DNA of 64,000 nucleotides from an uncultured Collinsella sp. (GTDB lineage Bacteria > Actinomycetota > Coriobacteriia > Coriobacteriales > Coriobacteriaceae), in contig UQTW01000013.1 of the NCBI GenBank assembly GCA_900544115.1, positions 1-64,000 of the forward strand. Direction: 5' to 3'. Position 1 is the stretch's first letter, and the number at the start of each line of letters is the position of its first letter. Of this stretch, positions 43,818-51,955 are shown piece after piece. Below the pieces are notes generated by a model. The model searched no databases. It was not told the DNA's origin and was given only the letters and a program-made list of their open reading frames with translations. The position numbers were made by a program, and so were the translations under genes.

Positions 43818-45581
43818 ATGGCAGATTCCACCACCGATTACAACAATCTAGATCCCTTGGGTGACGAGGCGGCGGTTGTCGATGAGGTCGACGCCGCCGT
43901 CTCGGGCGCTCGCAAGAAGCCGCGCGCTGTCGATATGGTGCCAGAGGAGCCCGACGCGATGGCGCCGGACGAGGAATACCAGCTCACGCCGGCGGGTCGC
44001 CGCGAGCGCATCGGGCAGATTGTTCGCCTGGTCAAAAAGTACCGCGTGTGGGACAACCTCACGCCGGTTCGTTTGCGCCGCCTGCTCGAGGAACTCGGCC
44101 CCATGTTCGTTAAGATGGGGCAGATTCTGGCCAACCGGTCCGAGATTCTGCCGCAACGCTTTTGCGACGAGCTGCGTCGTCTGCGCTCCGACGTGGAGCC
44201 GGTGCCGTACGAGGTCGTACTCAGTTGTCTGGAAGAAGAATACGGCCTGCGCCTGGGGGAGATGTTCGATGCGATCGACCCCAATCCGCTCGGTAGCGCA
44301 TCGCTCGCGCAGGTGCACCGCGCTCGTTTGGTGACGGGCGAGGACGTGGCCGTCAAGGTGCAGCGCCCCGGTGCGCAGCAGGTTATGGCACAGGACATCG
44401 ATATCATCCGCTCGGTGGTGCGTATCGTTTCCAAGTTCGTCAACACCGATCAATTCGTTGACCTGCACGGCGTAGTCGAGGAGCTGTGGACCTCGTTTCG
44501 CGAGGAGACCAACTTTTTGGCCGAGGCCAAAAACCTCAACGACTTCTACGAGTTCCATAGGAGCGTTCATGGCGTGACGTGTCCTAAATCCTATCTGGAC
44601 CTGTGCACCGAGCACGTGGTGGTCATGGACTACGTCGACGGCATTTCGATCGCCGATCCTGAACGCTTGGTGGCCGAGGGCTATGACTTGGAAAAGATCG
44701 GTGCCGCAATCGTCGAGGATTACTCGACGCAGGTGCTCGATGACGGCTTTTTCCATGCCGACCCGCATGCGGGAAACATTATTCTCAAGGACGGCATCGT
44801 TTACTTTATCGACTTGGGCATGGTCGGACGCATGTCGAGCCACGATCGCGGTATCGTAAAGGACATGATTTTCGCCGTGGCCGAGGGCGACGTGCCAAAG
44901 CTCAAGGATTCGCTCATGCGCTTCGCCGTGACGCGTGGCGACTCGGCTGAGCTCGATCATTCGGCCTTTTTGTCCGATCTTGACTTCATCGTGGCTGACT
45001 TTGCAGGCCTTGACCTGAAGGATCTTGATATCGGCGAGTTTTTGACCTCGCTGTTAAACCTCGCGCGTAAGAATGATGTTGAGCTGCCGAGCGTGGTAAC
45101 GATGTTTGCCCGCGGCATGGTGACGCTCGAGGGTTTGCTGACCGAGTACATGCCCAACGTCAACATGATCCAGATCATCCAAACCCATATTAAAAACGAG
45201 AAAAGCACCTATGCGCGTTTGCGTGATATGGGACGCGATCTTGCCGCGAGCAGCTATCGCGCGGCAAAAGGCTCGCTCGAGGCGGCCGAGTATCTTGGCC
45301 TGGCTTCGCGCATGCTCACGCGCGGTCAGCTTAAGGTGAACACGCAGATTATGAGCAGCGATAAGGCGCTGCGACAGCTGGGCGGAATTATCGACCGCAT
45401 GTCGATGGCAATTGTGATCGCCGGCCTGTTTATCGGTTCGTCGGTGGTGTACTACGCACGCATCGAGCCGGTTGTGTTTGGTATCCCGGTCATTGGCTTT
45501 ATGGGCTACGTGAGCGCGCTGGTGCTGGCGCTTATGCTGGGTCGCAATATCTGGCTCAACAGCCACGGCGGCAAGCACTAG
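43818..45581 (+). CDS. ABC1/AarF/UbiB family kinase-like protein
   Basis: Encodes 587 residues. The family KxGQ motif is FVKMGQILANRSEILP; the Ala-rich loop is PLGSASLAQVHRARL. The ATP lysine is in VAVKVQRPGA, the EAKNLNDF motif follows, and the catalytic and metal loop is FFHADPHAGNIILKDG. Two C-terminal membrane segments (IVIAGLFIGSSVVYYA; IPVIGFMGYVSALVLALML) anchor it. In aerobes this family supports ubiquinone synthesis; an anaerobic coriobacterium would more likely need it for menaquinone or another isoprenoid lipid, by inference. It is followed by a terminator. Confidence 0.88.
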   Translation: MADSTTDYNNLDPLGDEAAVVDEVDAAVSGARKKPRAVDMVPEEPDAMAPDEEYQLTPAGRRERIGQIVRLVKKYRVWDNLTPVRLRRLLEELGPMFVKMGQILANRSEILPQRFCDELRRLRSDVEPVPYEVVLSCLEEEYGLRLGEMFDAIDPNPLGSASLAQVHRARLVTGEDVAVKVQRPGAQQVMAQDIDIIRSVVRIVSKFVNTDQFVDLHGVVEELWTSFREETNFLAEAKNLNDFYEFHRSVHGVTCPKSYLDLCTEHVVVMDYVDGISIADPERLVAEGYDLEKIGAAIVEDYSTQVLDDGFFHADPHAGNIILKDGIVYFIDLGMVGRMSSHDRGIVKDMIFAVAEGDVPKLKDSLMRFAVTRGDSAELDHSAFLSDLDFIVADFAGLDLKDLDIGEFLTSLLNLARKNDVELPSVVTMFARGMVTLEGLLTEYMPNVNMIQIIQTHIKNEKSTYARLRDMGRDLAASSYRAAKGSLEAAEYLGLASRMLTRGQLKVNTQIMSSDKALRQLGGIIDRMSMAIVIAGLFIGSSVVYYARIEPVVFGIPVIGFMGYVSALVLALMLGRNIWLNSHGGKH

Positions 45582-45630
45582 AGGCTGCGGCCGTCACCGC
45601 ATTCTCCTATCGCAAACAATAGCTTTTACC

Positions 45631-45660
45631 TTGGGCTTCGCCTGCGTGCGAGGCCCTTTT
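45631..45660 (+). terminator. Terminator after the UbiB-family gene
   Basis: Stem GGGCTTCGC/GCGAGGCCC with one G-U-like pair, followed by TTTT, just upstream of the riboswitch. Confidence 0.7.
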
Positions 45661-45689
45661 GCGTGATACCATACTGACGGTAATAATCG

Positions 45690-45870
45690 ATGGCCTAGAT
45701 GGTGGTGCGGAGACGCACGAATGCGCGGTTTTCCTGCGCGTTTGGGAGAATCGGGGTGCAAGTCCCCGGCTGTACCAGTAACCGTAATTCCTCTTGGCTC
45801 GGGATGTTCGCGTCGCAGATCGGACGGCGCGCCTGAGCCGTTAAGGTTAAGTCGGATCGCCTCCCATCTT
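45690..45870 (+). promoter_or_regulatory. Cobalamin riboswitch
   Basis: The aptamer core is clear: GGGAGAATCGGGGTGCAAGT then CCCCGGCTGTACCAGTAACC and GTAA (45744-45786), matching the conserved cobalamin-aptamer core. A variable arm pairs GGCTCGGG with CCTGAGCC (about 45799-45839). The 3' closing element GTTAAGGTTAAGTCGGATCGCC (read in two parts, 45840-45861) corresponds to the conserved end of the class. It sits about 60 bases before the DUF4430 gene and would repress that gene when B12 is plentiful, probably by hiding the ribosome site since no terminator is seen between. Confidence 0.85.
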
Positions 45871-45931
45871 GCATGCGGCTGCGGCGTATACTGCCGGTGT
45901 GCATAGGGCTCTGGAGGGAAGAGAGATCCCG

Positions 45932-48900
45932 ATGGGGGAACTCGAGCGCAACATGCGCGATGACGTGGGGCAGCCTCAAGGCAACGCTCCAAGTACAGAC
46001 AATGGGGGACAAATGGATATGTTTGAGGACGAGCGCGAGCGCGCCTCGTTGCATCGCCGTGGCGCGATTGCACGCGGTGTAGCCAAGCGCGGCCTGGTGG
46101 CATTCCTGGCCTTCGCGATGGCCTTTGGCACCACGCCGGCTCAGCTGTGGGCCGAGGGCGCCGAGGGTATTGCCGAGGCTGTGGCTCAGGCTGCAACGGG
46201 CGAGGACGCAGCGCTTGCGGACGGTGCTGCCGAGCAGAGCGGCGCCGAGGTTTCGGATTCCGGGAGCGCGCCTGCAGCTAGTGCCGCCACAACAGAGGCA
46301 GCAGCTGGCGACGAAGGCTCGGCGACGGGGGAGAACCCTACCGCGAGCGAGCAGTCTTCGACGGCGCCCACTGGCCAAGCAGGATCTGCCGCCGCGGCTG
46401 CCGTCCAGACAGAGAACCCGACAGAAACCGGCGATGTCGCCAAGAAGCAAGTCGAGGTCTCGTTCTCGATTATCGGCACCGATGCCGACGGCAAGGCTCA
46501 GACCTGGGTGGCACCTACGCAGCTTAAGCTCGACGAGGGCTCGACGGCTGCGGACGCCTTCGTTAAGCTGCAACAGAAGACGGGCTTCAAGGCGAAATAC
46601 GATCCGAACACGGCATACGGTTTCTACCTCGAAAGCATCACGTCCCCGAGTGATGGCCGCACGCTTGTCTTCGATCCGACGACTTATGCCTTCTGGCAGC
46701 TGTTCGTCGACGGCGCGTCTTCCTCGGTTGGTGCGAGCAGCGTCAAACTCACCCAGGGGCAGAAGATTGAGTTTGCCTATACGGCTGGTAGCTCGTCCCC
46801 TGTCGTTAAGGACCAGGTTGCCGCAAATGTGACCGTCATTGGTCGCGATGCCCAGGGCAAGACTCAGACTTGGGTCGATAACGCGCAGTATGTGGTGACG
46901 TCCGGCTCGAGCGCACTTGATCTTACGAAGGTCGCGCTCGAGGCGAATGGCATCGACGCCGTCGCTGCGGGCTCCTTCATTCTGAGCCTTAAGTACAACG
47001 GTGTTGAGCTGGGTACGCCCCAAGATTATTCGACCTATTGGCAGCTGTTCATCAACGGCAAATCGAGCGACTACACGGCGGACAATGTCACCATCCATGC
47101 CGGCGATACCGTCACGTGGTTCTACAGTGGCTGGGGCGACCAGCTGCCGTCCGATTCCGTCCACGCTTCCGTTCAGGTCCTCGGTAAGGACAAGGACGGC
47201 AAGCAGCAGGTGTGGGCCTCGACGGGCCAGACGAGTCTCAAGGCGGGCTCTACTGCCAAGGATCTCCTTGAGCAGACTGGTCTTGATCTCGTTACTAGTG
47301 AAGAGTCTTGGGGCTGGTGCCTCGGCGGCATTAAATCGCCGCTCGACGGTAAGATCTATAAGTATGATCCTGCGACCCGCAGTTATTGGCAATTCTATGT
47401 AAATGGCAAGTCCGCCACGGTCGGTGCCGGCAACTACGAGCTCCAAGAGGGCGACGCCGTCACCTTTGTGTATGGTGCTGACGCCGATGCCCTCCCCGGT
47501 CAGGTTCTTGGGTCTGTCGATGTTATCGGCCCCGATGTCAACGGCAACAATACTTGCTGGGGCTCGGCAAGCAGTGTTTCTTTGCCCGAAGGCTCTACTG
47601 CCCAGAACCTTATTGAGACGGTCCTGAAGGCCAAGGGCGTTACGTACAACGGCTCCCAGAGTGGTGAGTACTGGTTCCTCAATTCCATCAACTCGCCGTT
47701 CGATCACAAGCCGTATGCCTGGGATGCTGCGACCAATAAATCTTGGCACCTGTATATCAATGGAGAGCCCTCCTTACTCTGCGCCAACCAGATTACGCTC
47801 AAGAGCGGCGATAAGGTTACGCTTGCCTATACCACCGACGATTCGCCCATGCCCGATCCCGACAAGATTGTCGTGGACCCGAGTGCGACGACTCCTGATT
47901 GGGATGCCGAGTGGGCCGGCTACGGCAACAGCGGCAACGGTACGTCCGTTACGGACGCCAAGACGCCTGCGCAGGCCGCCGGTCTTAAGTGGGCCTTCGA
48001 TTGGAAGGCCGAGTCTGGTCAGCAGTATGCCAACTGCAGCGAGCCTGTCATTGCTAACGGTTTTGTGTACATCGCGACCGAGAACGAGCTCATTAAGATC
48101 GATTCGTCCACGGGCAAAAAGGTTGCCTCTGCGCCGCTTGCCTCCAAGGTGAGCTATACCTCTCGTCCGATCTATACCAATGGCCTTATCATCGTTCCGC
48201 TCAACGGCGGTGCGGTCCAGGCGATTACTGCAGACAAGCTGATCTGCAAGTGGCTGACGCCTGGTTTGACGGACTTGACGCAGAGCTCCTGCACCGTCGT
48301 TTCGGACGGCGAGTACGTCTATGTAGGCTCGGTCGATATTTCGTATGACGAGAATTACAACGCGACCTACGGCAACGGCTCCCTGAAGCGTATCAAGATT
48401 GCCACGGGCGAAGTCTCTTGGCAGAACATTGACCCTTCCGAGGGCTATTATTGGACTGGCGCTGCGCTGACGGATAAGTACACCATTGTTCCTACGAGCG
48501 CGGGCACGCTTAAGTGCATTGATAAGACGACGGGCGATGTCGTTTCGACCATGAAGCTCGGCGCTGTCGCAAATGCCGATTGCATTGCCGATCCGTCCAA
48601 TGGTTCGACCTTCTATCAGATGACGCACGACGGAAAGCTCCATGTGATTTTGCTTTCGGCAAAGGGCGTGCTGAGTGAACAGAAGACGGTTGATCTGGGC
48701 CTTACGAATAATCTGAGCGCCCCTGCGGTGTCTGGTGACAATCTGATTGTCGGCGGACAGACGGCTACGGGCTCTGCTCTGGTTCTCTATAACCTGAAGA
48801 CGGACAAGACCACGATGGTCGCTGCTGCCGACGGCAAGGCGCTGCCGGCTGGCCTCAACGGTATTGCTGCTACTCCGCTGGTGAGTGTTCAGGGCGGCAA

Positions 48901-49792
48901 GACCTATGTGTACTTCACCGTGAACAGCGCGGATAGCAAGGATTACGTCAACTACTCTGCTGGTGGTGGCGTGTATCGCTATACTCTCGGCGATGCAGAG
49001 GCGACGCAGATCTATGATGCGGCCGGCCATTACCAGTACTGTGACTCTCCGGTCATTGCCGATGCTTCTGGCAACCTGTACTACATCAATGATTCGGGTA
49101 CTCTGTTCAAGCTGGGGGCTGTTGAGTCTTGGACGGTTGCCTTTAATTCCAACGGCGGGTCTGCTTGCGACACTAAGTTTGTTGCTACGGCCGACGGCAA
49201 GCTGGTCAAGCCGGCCGATCCGACGCGCGATGGCTACACTTTCGGTGGTTGGTATACCGATGAGGCTTGCACGCAGGCGTATGACTTCAGTACGCCAGTG
49301 ACGGCCGATCTGACACTGTATGCCAAGTGGACCAAGAATGCCGTTAACCCTGGCGGCAATGGCGGTTCTGGCACTAATGGTGGCAACGGTGGCGCTGGCA
49401 ACGGTTCCGGCGCTGGCGCTGGCACTGGCACGGGTTCCGGCTCCGGCTCTAAGGGCCAGCAGGCCGGCGGCGCTATCGCCCCGGGTCATAAGCCGACGAC
49501 CAAGACGACGGTGTCGACCAAGACCGAGACCAAGGACAACAAGTCCGACAAGAAGGACACCGATAAGTCCGATAAGAAGGACGAGAAGAAGTCTGACAAG
49601 AAGGACAGCAAGTCCGACAAGAAGTCCGATTCCAAGTCCGATACGGGTGCTGCTTCCACGACCACTGCTAAGAAGTCCTCTAGTGCCTCCGAGCAGGAGG
49701 CTGGCACCAACCCGCTCGCCATTGTTGGCGTTGCCGCCGGCGTCATCGGTCTCGCCATCGTCGGCGTGTTCGTGTTCACCAAACGTCGGTAG
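45932..49792 (+). CDS. Large surface protein with four DUF4430 domains and a beta-propeller; probable corrinoid capture protein
   Basis: Encodes 1286 residues. A long charged N-region precedes an export signal (GLVAFLAFAMAFGTTPAQLWA, read with its start near residue 53). An Ala/Ser/Glu-rich linker follows. Four DUF4430 domains lie near 171-285, 293-404, 410-520 and 527-635, each with a WQLFVDG/WQFYVNG-type strand and QxxEGDxVxF-type turn, as in the C-terminal domain of transcobalamin and intrinsic factor. A PQQ-like beta-propeller (about 680-1065), one InlB/Flg_new repeat (NGGSACDTKF ... DGYTFGGWYTD) and Gly-rich and KSDKKD-rich linkers lead to one C-terminal membrane helix ending KRR. No LPxTG is seen. 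The riboswitch upstream supports cobalamin as ligand. The ATG at 45932 is chosen with AGAGAG upstream; 46014 is a good alternative. Confidence 0.75.
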   Translation: MGELERNMRDDVGQPQGNAPSTDNGGQMDMFEDERERASLHRRGAIARGVAKRGLVAFLAFAMAFGTTPAQLWAEGAEGIAEAVAQAATGEDAALADGAAEQSGAEVSDSGSAPAASAATTEAAAGDEGSATGENPTASEQSSTAPTGQAGSAAAAAVQTENPTETGDVAKKQVEVSFSIIGTDADGKAQTWVAPTQLKLDEGSTAADAFVKLQQKTGFKAKYDPNTAYGFYLESITSPSDGRTLVFDPTTYAFWQLFVDGASSSVGASSVKLTQGQKIEFAYTAGSSSPVVKDQVAANVTVIGRDAQGKTQTWVDNAQYVVTSGSSALDLTKVALEANGIDAVAAGSFILSLKYNGVELGTPQDYSTYWQLFINGKSSDYTADNVTIHAGDTVTWFYSGWGDQLPSDSVHASVQVLGKDKDGKQQVWASTGQTSLKAGSTAKDLLEQTGLDLVTSEESWGWCLGGIKSPLDGKIYKYDPATRSYWQFYVNGKSATVGAGNYELQEGDAVTFVYGADADALPGQVLGSVDVIGPDVNGNNTCWGSASSVSLPEGSTAQNLIETVLKAKGVTYNGSQSGEYWFLNSINSPFDHKPYAWDAATNKSWHLYINGEPSLLCANQITLKSGDKVTLAYTTDDSPMPDPDKIVVDPSATTPDWDAEWAGYGNSGNGTSVTDAKTPAQAAGLKWAFDWKAESGQQYANCSEPVIANGFVYIATENELIKIDSSTGKKVASAPLASKVSYTSRPIYTNGLIIVPLNGGAVQAITADKLICKWLTPGLTDLTQSSCTVVSDGEYVYVGSVDISYDENYNATYGNGSLKRIKIATGEVSWQNIDPSEGYYWTGAALTDKYTIVPTSAGTLKCIDKTTGDVVSTMKLGAVANADCIADPSNGSTFYQMTHDGKLHVILLSAKGVLSEQKTVDLGLTNNLSAPAVSGDNLIVGGQTATGSALVLYNLKTDKTTMVAAADGKALPAGLNGIAATPLVSVQGGKTYVYFTVNSADSKDYVNYSAGGGVYRYTLGDAEATQIYDAAGHYQYCDSPVIADASGNLYYINDSGTLFKLGAVESWTVAFNSNGGSACDTKFVATADGKLVKPADPTRDGYTFGGWYTDEACTQAYDFSTPVTADLTLYAKWTKNAVNPGGNGGSGTNGGNGGAGNGSGAGAGTGTGSGSGSKGQQAGGAIAPGHKPTTKTTVSTKTETKDNKSDKKDTDKSDKKDEKKSDKKDSKSDKKSDSKSDTGAASTTTAKKSSSASEQEAGTNPLAIVGVAAGVIGLAIVGVFVFTKRR

Positions 49793-49801
49793 GTGAGGGC
49801 T

Positions 49802-50695
49802 GTGTCCAATAAATCCAAGGACGCTGACCCCAAGCAACCAGATTCCTCGTTTATCCAGCTTGACGATGCAAAGCAACAGGGCGCCGCTTCGGCGGCGTCC
49901 GCCCCTCGTCGCAAGACGTTCCTCGGCGTCCTGACTGCCGCGTGCACCATTCTGATCGTCGTCTCGCTGGGTTTCGTCCATCCTTCCGAGAGCGGTGCCT
50001 GGTCCATCGACTGGATCATTCAGACCGTGACGGGGGAGAGCGTCGTCACCAAGGACACCAAGGTGTCTGGCTCGACTACGACTTCGGGCGAGGCCAGTTC
50101 CAAGGATTCCAAGTCATCGAATGACGCAAAAGATGAGTCCAAGCATTCTGATGAGTCCAAGTCCAAGGACGATTCCGAGTCTTCGAACAAGGAATCGGAC
50201 AAGAACTCGGATAACAAGAAGTCCGAGGACCAGGACGGCAAGAAGTCTGGCGATAAATCCGCTGCCCAAAATACGGGAGCCGGTGATACTTCCAATGCGT
50301 CTGGCGGTGGCCAGTCGTCTGATGGAGCCTCATCCTCTAATGGTGGAAACGCCTCCTCGGGCGGCCAGAGCGGCTCGCAGGAGTCCAGCTACGTAACAGT
50401 GACGGTTTCGGTCACATCGAGCGCTGTGGGCAATCCTGTGTCTTCTGGTGGCACCTTTACCTTTAACGAAGGCGCTACCGTCTATGATGCCCTGTGCGCG
50501 CTGGGCCTTTCCGTTAACGCACATGGCTCGTCGTACGGCACGTATGTCTCCGCGATTGGTGGTTTGGCCGAGAAACAGTACGGTGGCACGAGCGGCTGGA
50601 TGTACTCCGTCAACGGCACAACGCCCATGACGGCCTGCAGTAACTACGTTCTCTCCAATGGCGACAACGTGGTCTGGTATTACGTTACAGGCTAG
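49802..50695 (+). CDS. Membrane-tethered single DUF4430 domain protein
   Basis: Encodes 297 residues. A basic N-terminus (APRRK) is followed by one membrane segment (TFLGVLTAACTILIVVSLGF, about 38-57) used as an uncleaved anchor. A 110-residue Ser/Lys/Asp linker reaches out to a C-terminal DUF4430 domain (about 197-296) with NEGATVYDALCALGLSV, GGTSGWMYSVNG and LSNGDNVVWYYVTG. It begins within 10 bases of the preceding stop, so both share the cobalamin riboswitch transcript. The start is GTG at 49802 behind GGTGAGGG; GTG 49793 is possible. It could pass ligand from the larger protein to a transporter. No btuCDF genes are in the window. Confidence 0.75.
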   Translation: MSNKSKDADPKQPDSSFIQLDDAKQQGAASAASAPRRKTFLGVLTAACTILIVVSLGFVHPSESGAWSIDWIIQTVTGESVVTKDTKVSGSTTTSGEASSKDSKSSNDAKDESKHSDESKSKDDSESSNKESDKNSDNKKSEDQDGKKSGDKSAAQNTGAGDTSNASGGGQSSDGASSSNGGNASSGGQSGSQESSYVTVTVSVTSSAVGNPVSSGGTFTFNEGATVYDALCALGLSVNAHGSSYGTYVSAIGGLAEKQYGGTSGWMYSVNGTTPMTACSNYVLSNGDNVVWYYVTG

Positions 50696-50715
50696 GGACC
50701 TCGACATAGTGCCCC

Positions 50716-50755
50716 AGACGGGCGGTTCGGACAAACATCCGGGCCGCCCGTTTTT
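50716..50755 (+). terminator. Terminator of the riboswitch-controlled operon
   Basis: Stem ACGGGCGG/CCGCCCGT with inner pairing CGGA/TCCG and a TTTTT tail, 20 bases past the last stop codon. Confidence 0.85.
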
Positions 50756-50793
50756 CATGCGAATGGGACTGGGTCGCCGGGTCTCTCGGCAAA

Positions 50794-50831
50794 CAAAAAA
50801 ACCGGTTGGAACGGGAATTCCAACCGGTTTT
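50794..50831 (-). terminator. Terminator after the first GtrA-family gene
   Basis: Fourteen-bp perfect stem AAAACCGGTTGGAA/TTCCAACCGGTTTT flanked by A-runs on the plus strand, so a T-run follows on the minus strand. Confidence 0.8.
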
Positions 50832-50855
50832 ACATTCAAGCAAATAGTGAATCGA

Positions 50856-51263
50856 CTACGACCGTGCGCCCTCGAGGAAGAAGCGGCGGCTGAAGTAGTT
50901 GTACCAGGTGACGAGGAACGTGGCGATGGCCTTCATGGCCTGGTAGCCGATGCTCAAAAACGTGACGCCCACAAACATGTACAGGTCGTTGAGGCCCAGG
51001 CCGATCACCGACAGGATGGTGAAGATCGTGAACTCGCGCTTGCGGCTCATGCCCTCGCGGTGGTCGAACACGTACTTCATGCTGAGCCAGTAGTTGACCA
51101 CGACGGACGTGATGAACGAAACCGTGGTGCTCATCAAAAAGTCGAGGTGAAACAGCTCGACGAGCGCAATGAGCATACCCCAGTCGATGCCAAAGGAGAC
51201 AAGACCCACGACAGCGAACTTGAGGAACTGCTTGGTATGAGGTTGTGCCAGTGCCTTGCGCAC
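50856..51263 (-). CDS. GtrA family membrane protein
   Basis: Encodes 135 residues with four membrane segments. FLKFAVVGLVSFGIDWGML and VNYWLSMKYVFDHREG are the family hallmarks (basic N-terminus, then N-[YF]-x-x-x-[KR]-x-[VWY]-x-F). GtrA proteins are thought to flip or carry polyprenyl-linked sugars for cell-surface glycan modification. A close paralogue is encoded 200 bases away on the same strand; no glycosyltransferase gene is adjacent. Confidence 0.85.
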   Translation of the reverse strand: MRKALAQPHTKQFLKFAVVGLVSFGIDWGMLIALVELFHLDFLMSTTVSFITSVVVNYWLSMKYVFDHREGMSRKREFTIFTILSVIGLGLNDLYMFVGVTFLSIGYQAMKAIATFLVTWYNYFSRRFFLEGARS

Positions 51264-51481
51264 GTAATCACATCCAATGCGTTGATGAATCGAGCAGAGG
51301 ATACTTTAGAGCTTTTGCAAGGGAAACGTAAGGTCCTTGCCAAGAACTATACGAACTCGCCAAATATTCAAGAGCTAATCCGCAAACGTTGAAAACTTGC
51401 CCGTAAACGAGCAATGCCCGCGAACAACACGGCGCTCGACGCGCGTCATCCGTGGGCATTGTAAAGCTGTAAGGTTGCGAG
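51264..51481. other. Spacer between the two GtrA genes
   Basis: AT-richer 218-base gap. AATGCCC and GGGCATT (about 51413-51462) can pair across 35 bases and may end the upstream GtrA transcript, but there is no clear T-run. No gene is seen. Confidence 0.3.
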
Positions 51482-51877
51482 TTACTTGGTCTCGTCGCCT
51501 TCCAGGAAGATCTTTCGGGTCACAAAGTTGTAGACCATGACAAGCGCGGTGGCGCAGATCTTGGCGATATTGGCCTCGAGTCCCAGGCCGGCGTTGAGTG
51601 TCAACACGATACCGTCGTTGAGTGCCAGGCCGATCACGGACAGCACGACAAAGATAACGAACTCGCGGCGGCGGCTTATGCCTTCCTTGTGCGCAAACAC
51701 GTATTTCATGCTTGCGAGGTAGTTAAAGATGAGTGAGATGATAAAGCCGCTGGTGTTGGCGATTAGGATGTTAAGGCCCAGACCGTAGTGGAGCAGATTC
51801 ATAATGCCAAAGTCGATGACCGTGGCAATGACGCCGACGACGCCAAACTTCATGATCTGCGCAAGGAGCTTTTGCAT
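51482..51877 (-). CDS. GtrA family membrane protein, second copy
   Basis: Encodes 131 residues with four membrane segments and the same motifs as its neighbour: IMKFGVVGVIATVIDFGIM and FNYLASMKYVFAHKEGISRRREF. The second half is strikingly similar to the other GtrA (SRKREFTIF.ILSVIGL.LND), pointing to duplication. The start is set at 51877 because the preceding 21 residues are not family-like. It lies downstream of fbp on the same strand and may share its transcript. Confidence 0.85.
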   Translation of the reverse strand: MQKLLAQIMKFGVVGVIATVIDFGIMNLLHYGLGLNILIANTSGFIISLIFNYLASMKYVFAHKEGISRRREFVIFVVLSVIGLALNDGIVLTLNAGLGLEANIAKICATALVMVYNFVTRKIFLEGDETK

Positions 51878-51955
51878 GGTACCTGCCTTATGGTGGGGCC
51901 GGGGCGCCGCGGGGATGACAAACTCAGCAAGTTTAGCCAATCCCCGCGGGTGGGG

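Noticed and set aside
49640..49792. A possible LPxTG sorting signal at the end of the large DUF4430 protein
   Set aside because: Only EQEAGTNPL precedes the membrane helix; no LPxTG or LAxTG is seen, so membrane anchoring alone is assumed.
47774..49981. Long minus-strand open frame opposite the DUF4430 genes
   Set aside because: It mirrors the strong third-position GC bias of the plus-strand gene; its translation is Arg/Leu/Gly-rich with no recognisable domain. The same holds for long antisense frames opposite addB, dnaE, the SNF2 gene and fhs.
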